This document shows, one piece after another, positions 8,377 through 15,865 of a stretch of 53,970 nucleotides of DNA. The notes beneath the pieces were generated by a model, which saw only the letters and a program-made list of their open reading frames with translations, did not search any database and had not been told where the DNA came from. A program made the position numbers and the translations under genes. Numbering within the stretch: the stretch's first letter is position 1; each line of letters opens with the position of its first letter. Source of the stretch: Cryobacterium aureum (GTDB lineage: Bacteria > Actinomycetota > Actinomycetes > Actinomycetales > Microbacteriaceae); contig NZ_PPTG01000018.1 of assembly GCF_002954245.1 (NCBI RefSeq), forward strand, positions 1 to 53,970, read 5' to 3'.

Positions 8377-9255
8377 TCAGAGCCGATTCAACGCATCCGT
8401 TGCGGCAAACTGTTCGAGCAAGGCCCGCACCTGAATCGACGCCTCGCTGCGCCCAGATCGCACGTTGGGGATGCGCAGCGGCGGTAGCTCGCTCGGCGTC
8501 GGAAAATTCGTGTATGCGTCGCGCATGAACTGATCGAGGCGTTCGCCCACCTTGGGATCCTCGGTCCACGACCGCGGCAGCCGGGCCGGCTCACTGAGCG
8601 GATCGAACCCGAGCAGAGCCACCCGGGTAGCGGATGCCACGCTGACGTCGGACTCGTCCGTGGGCAGCGGGCGAGCCATCCGCACCCCGGCGAAGACCAC
8701 TCCGGTCCCGAGCAGTAGCCAAGCGATCGGCAATATGGCCTGCATGCTGATTTCACCGCCGGTGAGCAGCACAAAAAAGTAGGCAAAGACCCAGACCACC
8801 GGGGACAGCAGCATGAGAGCGATACCACCGCGACGAATGGATCGCGAACGCTTCGATCGAAGCGCAGTGGTGCCCAGCCGGCCGGCGGTGAATTCCTCCT
8901 GCTGTTCCGGCGAGATGACCTGGCTGGCATCAAACCGCCAGACGGCCACGATGGCTTCAGCGCGAGCGGCGATGGCCTGGCTCAGCAGGGACGCCCGCGG
9001 AGCCCAATCGCAGTATTTCTGACCGTCGAGAGACTGCACCCATAACCGATAGTTGATGTGGCGCTGCTCACTGACACCTTGCGTGGTCGCATAGGACGTC
9101 GCCGAAGCCGCAGCGGTCGCCCGAGCGTTTGTCGTGAACGAGGTTTGCTGGCCCTCCGGCTCTTCCGGGGAGGTGCTGGCGTTGAACGCGACGACGGCGG
9201 CAGTCGCTGCGGCCTGCGTATTGGTGACAGCGCGCGACAGATCATTGTCGATCAT
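8377..9255 (-). CDS. hypothetical membrane protein, 292 residues
   Basis: Not recognised. The start ATG at 9255 follows GGGGAAG at a reasonable distance. The first 60 residues are Ala/Thr-rich. A soluble region follows (residues 65-140), then two hydrophobic segments around residues 145-165 and 172-192 (IALMLLSPVVWVFAYFFVLL and AILPIAWLLLGTGVVFAGV), and a cytoplasmic C-terminal tail of about 100 residues. The two-helix hairpin suggests a small membrane anchor. It is divergent from the first NERD gene with a gap of about 266 bp. Confidence 0.75.
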   Translation of the reverse strand: MIDNDLSRAVTNTQAAATAAVVAFNASTSPEEPEGQQTSFTTNARATAAASATSYATTQGVSEQRHINYRLWVQSLDGQKYCDWAPRASLLSQAIAARAEAIVAVWRFDASQVISPEQQEEFTAGRLGTTALRSKRSRSIRRGGIALMLLSPVVWVFAYFFVLLTGGEISMQAILPIAWLLLGTGVVFAGVRMARPLPTDESDVSVASATRVALLGFDPLSEPARLPRSWTEDPKVGERLDQFMRDAYTNFPTPSELPPLRIPNVRSGRSEASIQVRALLEQFAATDALNRL

Positions 9256-9521
9256 GAACTTCCCCCGGACATTCCTACGACCCTCGGCAACATGCCGATT
9301 GGTCGTGCCTTGGGGTTGCTGTGGAACAACCGGGCAATTTCATCGTGGCACAACCGAGTCTGTAATAGGCCATCCAAGCCGACGCCTCCCCCGTACTGGG
9401 GTGAACAAAGCCTCCCTCAATGCAAAAAAATCAGGCATATGCCCGCGCGCAACCTCCCAATCGGGGGGCTGCTGGGGCTGGCTGCCAGGCCGCTATATTC
9501 AAGCACCCGAAGAGGAGAGCC

Positions 9522-10322
9522 GTGACAATCGATGCTCCCATAATGCGACAGCGTTGCCCTGCGCAGTCGATCATAGAAGTGCTCCTGCTGGAGCAACGTT
9601 TGGTTGCGCCCCGCAGCCCGCTGGAGCGCCTGGTCGGTCGGTCGCCGCTCGGCGCCGACAGCGCGCGCTGCTTCGACGCCGCCCGCGCTGAAATTGCCGT
9701 TGGGCTGGCCTTAGCCGAGCTGCCGAGGGAATGGATCGTCTTTCACTCCCTGCCGGTGGGAGAGCGCGGCGCCGACGTCGACCACCTCGTGATCGGACCG
9801 GCCGGCGTGTTCGCCCTGCACTCCGACCGCCAGGCGCGCAAATCGGTACTGGTCGCCGGGCGCAGCGTGCACGTCGGTGCCCAGAAAATTCCCTATATCA
9901 GGGAAGCCGAATACGAGGCGGTCAGCCTCACCACTCTGCTTTCCGAGCGGATGCCGCGCGCCGCGTCGGTGCACGGTGTTGTCGTGTTCGTCGATACCAA
10001 GAGTGTGACCGTGACGGCGCAGCCGTCACGGGTGAAAGTGATCGAGGCCGCCGACCTCTGTGCCTGGTTGAAGGGGCTTCCCCCGGTGCTGGCACCGCTC
10101 GACCGGTTGGAAATTGCCGGGTTCATCGAGAACCCCGCGCTCTGGCAGGCCCTCGCGGCTATGGAACCAGCTGAGATTCTGCAGCGGTTCGACGAGCTTG
10201 AGTCAGAAGTGGCGCATGCGCGTCGTACCCGGCTGCTGTGGTTGCCGCTCGGAATGGTTCTCACGACACTTGGAGCTCTGGAACTGCTGCTGATGTGGCC
10301 ACAGCTCGTCAGCGCGCTGTAA
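9522..10322 (+). CDS. NERD-domain (nuclease-related) protein, paralogue 1
   Basis: About 266 residues from the GTG at 9522, chosen because GAAGAGGAG lies just upstream. The N-terminal SIIEVLLLEQRLV helix leads into the NERD core: ARAEIAVGLALAELP, VFHSLPVGERGADVDHLVIG and PAGVFALHSD. NERD domains are restriction-endonuclease-like folds with a conserved E, D and (E/Q/S)xK. Here E and D are present, but the lysine position reads HSD, so catalysis is doubtful. A C-terminal hydrophobic segment (LLWLPLGMVLTTLGALELLL) probably anchors it in the membrane. It is first of three paralogues in this cluster and ends at a strong terminator. Confidence 0.8.
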   Translation: MTIDAPIMRQRCPAQSIIEVLLLEQRLVAPRSPLERLVGRSPLGADSARCFDAARAEIAVGLALAELPREWIVFHSLPVGERGADVDHLVIGPAGVFALHSDRQARKSVLVAGRSVHVGAQKIPYIREAEYEAVSLTTLLSERMPRAASVHGVVVFVDTKSVTVTAQPSRVKVIEAADLCAWLKGLPPVLAPLDRLEIAGFIENPALWQALAAMEPAEILQRFDELESEVAHARRTRLLWLPLGMVLTTLGALELLLMWPQLVSAL

Positions 10323-10340
10323 TCTTCGCCGCAACTGCAA

Positions 10341-10383
10341 AAGCCGCTCGGTGCCGTGCACAATAAACCGCACCGAGCGGCTT
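10341..10383. terminator. intrinsic-type hairpin after NERD paralogue 1
   Basis: Perfect 14-bp arms AAGCCGCTCGGTGC (10341-10354) and GCACCGAGCGGCTT (10370-10383) with a 15-base loop. It ends six bases before the first plausible ATG of the histidine kinase. Confidence 0.8.
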
Positions 10384-10389
10384 CTGCTC

Positions 10390-11901
10390 ATGCCGGCTAG
10401 GAGGTCGGTGCGACGGGTGCGTCCGTCGGCGCGATCGGTGCGACGGGCAGGGTGCCGTCAGCGACTACGAGTCGTCGCCGCCGTTTTGGCGATGCTCGCG
10501 ATTGTGCTGGTGACGGTCGGTATTCTGATCAACCTCGTGCTCGGCGGTCAGCTGCGCGCCGACCTGCAGCAACGGCTGATCAACCGGGTCGGTTACGCGC
10601 AAATTCTGGCCGAGCAGGGCCTGGAAGCGCAGAGTCTGGCAAACCGGCTGACCGGCGACGACGTCACCGTCACGTATTCGGTCGGCGGCGATACGGTCTA
10701 CGGCCGGGCCGATCCCGATCTCGAACCCGGACGCGGGCCGGGCGCTCCGCCGCACGCCGAGTCCGTGCCCGGCGCGATCGTGACGCAAACCGGCGACCGC
10801 CTCTCGATCACCCAAACCGTCGCCGGCGGAACCCTCACCCTCAGCTCGAGTGAGGCCGGCATCGACGCGGTGTTGGTACAGCTGCGCACGATCGAGGTCG
10901 TGGCCGGCCTGCTCACCATCGTCGTGACCGGACTGCTGCTGACCGGCGTGGTCCAAGTCGCGTTGCGCCCGCTCACCCGCATGACAGCGCTCGCGCTGAC
11001 CATCACCCAGGGTGATCGCGGTGGAAGGCTGCGTCCAGGCAATCCGCGCACCGAAATCGGGCGCACCGCCGGCGCCATCGACGACATGCTCCAGGCGCTC
11101 GAAACCGCCGAGAACACCGCGCGTGACGCCGCCGCCGAAGCGCAGGCCGCCGAGGCAACGGCCCGGGACGCGGCACAGGTCGCCGCCGCCGCCGAAGAGC
11201 GGATGCGCCAGCTGCTCGCCGACGTCTCCCACGAACTCCGCACCCCCGTCGCCGGCCTGCAGGCCAGTGCTGAAACCCTGCTGCGCGACAATCCGCCTCG
11301 GGCCGAGCGGGAGAGACTCACGGTCGGCATGATCCAGCAGACCCAGCGGGCCGCTCGGTTGGTCGACGACCTGCTGCTGATGACCCGGCTCGACCAGGGC
11401 GACCAGGGCGCGGCGTTCGCACCGGTCGACCTCTCCACACTCGTCAGCGGCGTCGTGGCCGAGCAGCGGATGCTGGGCGTCAGCCGCGAGTTCGCCCTGA
11501 CCGTCGAGTCCGGTATCTGGGTGAGCGGTGACGCTCAGCGGTTGGCGCAGATTGTGACCAACCTGCTCGGGAACGCGCGCAACGCCACCGAGGTGGGGGC
11601 GAGCATCCGCACCGGCCTGGCCGTGATCGACGGCGAGGCGCGACTGACGGTGAGCGATTCCGGCTCCGGCGTGCCAGAGGCCGACCGAGAGCGCATCTTC
11701 GAACGTTTCGTGCGCCTCGACCCCGCGCGAGCCAGCAACCGTGGCGGTTCCGGTCTCGGCCTGTCCATTGCCCGAGCGCTTGCTCGAGCGCACGGCGGTA
11801 CCCTGGAGTGCCTGGGCCCGGTCATGGGCCCGGTCATGGGCTTTGGCGCGCTGCGCGGTGCCCGCTTCGTGCTGACGCTGCCCCTGGTAGCCGCCCGCTG
11901 A
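10390..11901 (+). CDS. orphan sensor histidine kinase
   Basis: About 503 residues. A basic N-terminus, a membrane helix (VVAAVLAMLAIVLVTVGILI), an extracytoplasmic sensor of about 115 residues, a second helix (VAGLLTIVVTGLLLTGVVQV) and a HAMP-like region with an Ala-rich coiled coil lead to the kinase core. The H-box is LADVSHELRTPVAGL (His near residue 280), followed by N-box IVTNLLGNARNA, G1 VSDSGSGVP and G2 GGSGLGLSIARALARAHGG. No response-regulator gene is adjacent, so its partner is elsewhere. The start is uncertain: the ATG at 10390 has no Shine-Dalgarno and sits just after a terminator hairpin; GTG codons slightly downstream are alternatives. A GPVMGPVMG duplication occurs near the C-terminus. 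Confidence 0.88.
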   Translation: MPARRSVRRVRPSARSVRRAGCRQRLRVVAAVLAMLAIVLVTVGILINLVLGGQLRADLQQRLINRVGYAQILAEQGLEAQSLANRLTGDDVTVTYSVGGDTVYGRADPDLEPGRGPGAPPHAESVPGAIVTQTGDRLSITQTVAGGTLTLSSSEAGIDAVLVQLRTIEVVAGLLTIVVTGLLLTGVVQVALRPLTRMTALALTITQGDRGGRLRPGNPRTEIGRTAGAIDDMLQALETAENTARDAAAEAQAAEATARDAAQVAAAAEERMRQLLADVSHELRTPVAGLQASAETLLRDNPPRAERERLTVGMIQQTQRAARLVDDLLLMTRLDQGDQGAAFAPVDLSTLVSGVVAEQRMLGVSREFALTVESGIWVSGDAQRLAQIVTNLLGNARNATEVGASIRTGLAVIDGEARLTVSDSGSGVPEADRERIFERFVRLDPARASNRGGSGLGLSIARALARAHGGTLECLGPVMGPVMGFGALRGARFVLTLPLVAAR

Positions 11902-11996
11902 GTTGGACAGTCATTCGCTTGGTAAAAAGTCCCCCATTCTGGGGGTCCTACGGCCGGGGCGGCACTGGCAAGATGTAGAACCCGGCGAGGAGCACG

Positions 11997-12689
11997 ATGA
12001 CTCACATACTCTCCACGCGGCGGCGTCTGTCGACGCCCCCGGAACGACCCGAATCGACCCGCGCCGGAGCGCCTCGATTATCAAGCGGCCCAGCCTGGCT
12101 GCTCGGCCGTGCGCCCCGCACTGCGGCGACGCCGACCGACCTGGCTCTGGTCCGCGTGCAGACTGAATCCGCCGTCGATCGGCTGCTTGCTGCGCTGCCC
12201 GAACATTGGGCCGCATTCACGTTGCCCACACTCGGCGGTGGCGGCCAGAGCGCGATGCGCCTGCTGGTCGGCCCCGGCGGGGTTCTCGCCCTGCACGCGC
12301 AGCTCTGCGACGGCCAGATTGCCTGGGTGCATCGCCAGAGTGTGCTCGTCGCCGGCCAGCGCTCGCCGGATCTCGCGGTCGCCGCAGCCGGCGCAAATCA
12401 GCTCACCATGTTGATTCGCGGGCGGCTGCCGCTGCGCACCGCGGTGCAGCCGGCGCTCGTGCTGTTGGGTGCGCGCGCGCTGTGGGTCACCGGCCGTTCG
12501 GGCCGGCTGTCGGGCAGAACATCGCTGGTGCCGGTGTTCGGGGCCGCCACACTGGGCGATTGGCTGGCCGCGCACCCGCAGGTGTTGCGCCCGATCGAGC
12601 GCATGGAACTTGCCGCCGTGATCGACAACCCGCTCACCTGGGGTAGTCGCCCGACAATTCTGCCCCGGCCCGGTAGCGTGGGGGACTAG
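11997..12689 (+). CDS. degenerate NERD-like protein, paralogue 2
   Basis: 230 residues, start supported by GAGGAG just upstream. It aligns with the flanking NERD proteins: LVRVQTESAVDRLLAALPEHW, then LLVGPGGVLALHAQ, and a C-terminal HPQVLRPIERMELAAVIDNP matching LAPLDRLEIAGFIENP of paralogue 1. The catalytic aspartate of the DHLxxG motif is replaced (SAMRLLVG) and the lysine position is lost, so it should be inactive as a nuclease. It also lacks the C-terminal membrane segment. Possibly a regulatory or decoy paralogue, or a gene in decay that has kept its frame. Confidence 0.65.
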   Translation: MTHILSTRRRLSTPPERPESTRAGAPRLSSGPAWLLGRAPRTAATPTDLALVRVQTESAVDRLLAALPEHWAAFTLPTLGGGGQSAMRLLVGPGGVLALHAQLCDGQIAWVHRQSVLVAGQRSPDLAVAAAGANQLTMLIRGRLPLRTAVQPALVLLGARALWVTGRSGRLSGRTSLVPVFGAATLGDWLAAHPQVLRPIERMELAAVIDNPLTWGSRPTILPRPGSVGD

Positions 12690-12741
12690 CCGTCCGGCAA
12701 CTGCGGTGGCACGGCAACGACGCCCCCGGATTGGACCCTCG

Positions 12742-13212
12742 ATGCACACCGACGACCTCGCCCAGCTGCAGATTCTGCTCGAACAGGAACGCACTCTGCA
12801 ATTCGATGCGTTCAGCCACGACGATGCCTGGGCGCTAGGCATCAGGCTCCGCACGATCGCCGCCGCCCAGGCGTTGCCGGTAGCGATCTCGATCGTGTTG
12901 GGTGACCAGCGGGTGTTTCATGCAGGGCTGGCGGGAGCATCCGCTGATAATGACGGCTGGCTGGAGCGCAAATTCGCCGTTGTGCGCCGCTACGGACACT
13001 CCTCACTCGCCGTCGGCGTGGAATTTCGCAGCCGCGGCGTCGACTTCGACGTTGATTCCCGACTCGACCCCACACGTTTCGCGGCCCACGGGGGAGCATT
13101 TCCGCTGTTCGTACGCGGGTCGATGGTCGGTGTGGTCGGCGTTTCCGGGCTGCCGCAGCTCGACGATCACGCCCTCATCGTCGAGGCGTTGCGGGCGCAG
13201 TCGGCCTCCTAA
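12742..13212 (+). CDS. UPF0303 / haem-degrading-domain family protein
   Basis: About 156 residues from the ATG at 12742. The pattern FSHDDAWALGIRLRTIAAA, then PVAISIVLGDQRVFHAGLAG, LERKFAVVRRYGHSS and a C-terminal GVVGVSGLPQLDDHALIVEAL is that of the UPF0303 family, which has the GlcG/HbpS-like fold. The biochemical role is unsettled; members are often labelled haem-degrading. It lies 52 bp after NERD paralogue 2 and its stop overlaps the stop of the convergent small membrane gene by four bases. Confidence 0.82.
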   Translation: MHTDDLAQLQILLEQERTLQFDAFSHDDAWALGIRLRTIAAAQALPVAISIVLGDQRVFHAGLAGASADNDGWLERKFAVVRRYGHSSLAVGVEFRSRGVDFDVDSRLDPTRFAAHGGAFPLFVRGSMVGVVGVSGLPQLDDHALIVEALRAQSAS

Positions 13213-13430
13213 CGCTTGGCTGGCCCGTGACCCTTGGCCGAGAGCAGTCGGGCACGCACCGAGAACGCACCGCCGATCAGGAGAGACACTACGGCTGCCG
13301 GCAGAATGACGTCAACGAACTGGTTGCTCGAGAGCAGGTTGGCCAGCAATAAAAGTACGGCCAGGCCGCTGAAAGCGAGCCCTGAGATCGCGCAAACGTT
13401 GAACGTCAGGTGTTTCACGTGCGAATCCAA
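13209..13430 (-). CDS. small two-helix membrane protein
   Basis: 73 residues if the TTG at 13430 is used, 69 from the GTG at 13418; neither has a strong Shine-Dalgarno. Two hydrophobic segments (AISGLAFSGLAVLLLLANLL and FVDVILPAAVVSLLIGGAFSV) and a basic tail predict a small integral membrane protein with two helices. The family is not recognised. It overlaps the UPF0303 gene tail to tail. Confidence 0.55.
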   Translation of the reverse strand: MDSHVKHLTFNVCAISGLAFSGLAVLLLLANLLSSNQFVDVILPAAVVSLLIGGAFSVRARLLSAKGHGPAKR

Positions 13431-13595
13431 TCGGTGGGGTGGCTTTCAGGCTAGCCGACGTTGCCTTGCTTAATGGGGGAGGCCGCGGGCGGGGTCGCCG
13501 CCCTAGATTGACAGCGGATGTTTCGCGCCAGCCCCGCACGTCGCCTCTGCAGCACGAATGAGTATTACTTATTAATTACTAACCAATACGCTTGT

Positions 13596-13625
13596 GCTGC
13601 CGATTGTTAACACGGAATCGGCAGC
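13596..13625. promoter_or_regulatory. hairpin upstream of NERD paralogue 3
   Basis: Perfect 10-bp arms GCTGCCGATT and AATCGGCAGC around a 10-base loop. It follows an AT-rich stretch (13559-13592) that probably holds promoter elements. It could be a terminator for leftward transcription, an operator, or part of a leader ahead of the NERD gene. Function not determinable from sequence. Confidence 0.45.
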
Positions 13626-13682
13626 TGTCGGTGGCACGATAGTGCGGGGTACGAACCCGTAGTGAGGCAAGTGAACGTGGCT

Positions 13683-14561
13683 ATGACAACTCTTAGGTTT
13701 GGAATGCAGGCTCGTGATCACGAGCCAGCGGCCTCGGTGACGCCGATCACACCTCTGGCATCCACCGCTCCCGGTCGGTTTGCCGGGCAATCCCTGGTCG
13801 AGGAACTGCTCCGCCAACACAGCGATCGGCCGGTGCGTTCCCGGCTCGCACGCACCCTGGGGGCCTCACCGCTCGACGCGAACGAGCTCAGCTGGTTGCG
13901 CGCCGCGCAGGCTGAGATGATCGTCGGCGAAATTCTCGGTCGGCTCCCCGAGGGCTACAGCGTCTATCATTCGCTGCCCATTCGCAATACGGCGTTCTGG
14001 GTCGACCACCTGGCCGTGGGGCCAGGCGGAATCTTCTCGATCAACTCAAAGACGCACTGGGATCGCGACCTGACCGGGTCGCTGCGCTCGATTCCGATCA
14101 ATAATCACGCCATGCCGTACCTGCGCGATGCCCGGTTCGAATCGGCTCAGATCACCGCGTTGCTGGCGGCGGTGATGCCGGCAGCAGCCGTGGTTGAACC
14201 CGTGATTGTGCTGGTCAACCCGCACAAAATTCTGCTTAACCGCAAACCCAATGCCGTCACCGTCATCGATTCACCTCGACTGCGCCGGTGGATCGTGGCG
14301 CGCCCGCGAACGTTCAACCCCGAGCAGCAGGCCGCGGTCACCGCGCTCATCGACGACCCAGCGACCTGGCACGCAGCCGCCACGCCGCTCGTTCCGGCGC
14401 AGCTGCACGCTCGGTTCACCGCGCTCGAACAGCAGGTGGCCGCTGCCCGCACCCGGCGCACCACGTTCATGGTGCTCGCCGCCGCCGCTGCTGCGACGGT
14501 GCTGGCGGTCGTCACCTCGCCGCTGATCGTCGCCGCCGTCGAATACCTGGCCGTGCGCTGA
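13683..14561 (+). CDS. NERD-domain protein, paralogue 3 (catalytic residues retained)
   Basis: About 292 residues from the ATG at 13683; in-frame GTG codons at 13662, 13671 and 13677 are alternatives. The NERD core is intact by eye: AAQAEMIVGEILGRLP (E), FWVDHLAVGPGGIFSI (D) and NSKTHW (K). The C-terminal part carries VVEPVIVLVNP, LRRWIVARPRTF and a final membrane helix (TFMVLAAAAAATVLAVVTSP). It is the best-preserved member of a five-locus family in this window. NERD proteins are thought to process nucleic acids and some occur in defence contexts; this one's target is unknown. Confidence 0.85.
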   Translation: MTTLRFGMQARDHEPAASVTPITPLASTAPGRFAGQSLVEELLRQHSDRPVRSRLARTLGASPLDANELSWLRAAQAEMIVGEILGRLPEGYSVYHSLPIRNTAFWVDHLAVGPGGIFSINSKTHWDRDLTGSLRSIPINNHAMPYLRDARFESAQITALLAAVMPAAAVVEPVIVLVNPHKILLNRKPNAVTVIDSPRLRRWIVARPRTFNPEQQAAVTALIDDPATWHAAATPLVPAQLHARFTALEQQVAAARTRRTTFMVLAAAAAATVLAVVTSPLIVAAVEYLAVR

Positions 14562-14569
14562 CCAAAGCG

Positions 14570-15232
14570 TCAGGCGAGGCGCTCGAGAACCGTGCCCTCG
14601 CGCATCCGCTCGACGCGTACGACGTGGTCGCGCAGATCGCGCACCCCGCGCGGGATGGCGAGTTCGGCGACATCCTGTCCCTTGGTCACCGCGTGCGACC
14701 GGGTCGGGTGTTTGTAGTCCTTGATCGGCTGAAAGGTATCGCGCCCGCGCGGCTCCTTGCTGTGCCGCTGCGCGAAGCCGGAGTTGATCGCGCTCAGCTC
14801 GATCTCGTCTTCGTGCGCGGCGACCAGGCTCTTGGTGCGCAGGGTAATCACGGTGTGGGCGTCGTCGCGGTAGGAGCGGGCGTTCAGCAACTCGTGCAAA
14901 AACCGCGGCTGCAGGTGAAAGAACACGCGGTCGTTCAGGGCTGCGTACCACTCAGCGAGGGTCATGTCCTCGAGGGCATCGTCGAGCGATGGCTCGTGAA
15001 TGGCCTTCTGATGACGGATAACCGCGGTTCCGAATTCCGCATGCTCCAGCACGCGTGACTCGCCCCGCCGCTTTCCCAGAATTGCCGCCTGTGGGGCACC
15101 CTGTTTGACGCCCCAGCGGGTCACCAGCGCGGCCGGACTGAGCAGCCCGTGCCGCTCGATGGCGGGCCAGCTTTCATCGGCGGCCACGTGGTAGAGCTCG
15201 GGGTAGAGACGAATCAGATCGCGGGACAACAC
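14570..15232 (-). CDS. DUF7002-like protein
   Basis: 220 residues. The opening LIRLYPELYHVAADESWPAI followed by ERHGLLSPAALV resembles DUF7002 proteins. It also recalls the 'YHxT...I...GLlS' opening of ADP-ribosyltransferase folds such as DarT, but that link is only suggestive. Further conserved-looking blocks are FFHLQPRFLHELLNARSY and DTFQPIKDYKHPTRS. Function unknown. It converges with NERD paralogue 3, with stops eight bases apart. Confidence 0.7.
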   Translation of the reverse strand: MLSRDLIRLYPELYHVAADESWPAIERHGLLSPAALVTRWGVKQGAPQAAILGKRRGESRVLEHAEFGTAVIRHQKAIHEPSLDDALEDMTLAEWYAALNDRVFFHLQPRFLHELLNARSYRDDAHTVITLRTKSLVAAHEDEIELSAINSGFAQRHSKEPRGRDTFQPIKDYKHPTRSHAVTKGQDVAELAIPRGVRDLRDHVVRVERMREGTVLERLA

Positions 15233-15304
15233 GAATTCGAGCGTACTCTCCGCCGGAGTGGCGCGGAGCCAGGCCGGAAGTTCAGGTCAGTACATTTGGC
15301 GCAG

Positions 15305-15793
15305 TTACCGCCGTCGTCCGGGCAGGTCGAGCGTTGCGAGCACCGTGCGGCCGCTGCGTGCCGCTCTCGGCGCCATATCCACGAGGGCGATCTGGGTCAA
15401 GTTGAGCTCGTCCCCCGCCTGCACTCGTGCCTGCCGCTTGACCGTGACGTGCGCCCGAAATTCCGGGCCGGCGAACGCCCACTCGTGCGGATCGGTGGTG
15501 AGCGGCCGCAGGGCCTCGACCAGCCGGTCGTGCAGTCTCGTCAACGCAACGTTGTCGTCGATCACCGTCACGGCGATGTCGTGGCGACGTCCGAACAGCT
15601 CGTCCGGCCCAGCAATTACGGTGAGTGCCGCGTGCCCGGCCAGGGCGGCGGCGGTGACGCGCGCGATCTCGTCGGGCGCAGCATCCGTGTTGAAGGGGGC
15701 GAGCACAGTGATGTGCAGCGGCCAATCCTCGACGGCGAAGCGGTCGCCCGTTTCGAGCGGCGTGAGCGGCAGAACGAGAACGAGGCGGGGCAT
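15305..15793 (-). CDS. 2'-5' RNA ligase / 2H phosphoesterase superfamily protein
   Basis: 162 residues with both signature H-x-T/S-x motifs: LHITVLAPF near residue 26 and AHVTVKRQ near residue 114. Paired HxTV motifs define the 2H phosphoesterase fold, which acts on 2'-5' or cyclic phosphodiester bonds in RNA. Length is normal for the bacterial branch. It is transcribed away from the PhoD-like gene, with which it shares a 72-bp divergent intergenic region. Substrate unknown. Confidence 0.85.
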   Translation of the reverse strand: MPRLVLVLPLTPLETGDRFAVEDWPLHITVLAPFNTDAAPDEIARVTAAALAGHAALTVIAGPDELFGRRHDIAVTVIDDNVALTRLHDRLVEALRPLTTDPHEWAFAGPEFRAHVTVKRQARVQAGDELNLTQIALVDMAPRAARSGRTVLATLDLPGRRR

Positions 15794-15865
15794 GCGCCGA
15801 GTCTAAACGGGCCGGTACTTCGCCAGGGTATAGCCGACCGGCGCTTGGAGCGGTACAACTGACTC

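Noticed and set aside
10465..11793. 442-codon minus-strand open frame
   Set aside because: Antisense to the histidine kinase, with no family pattern.
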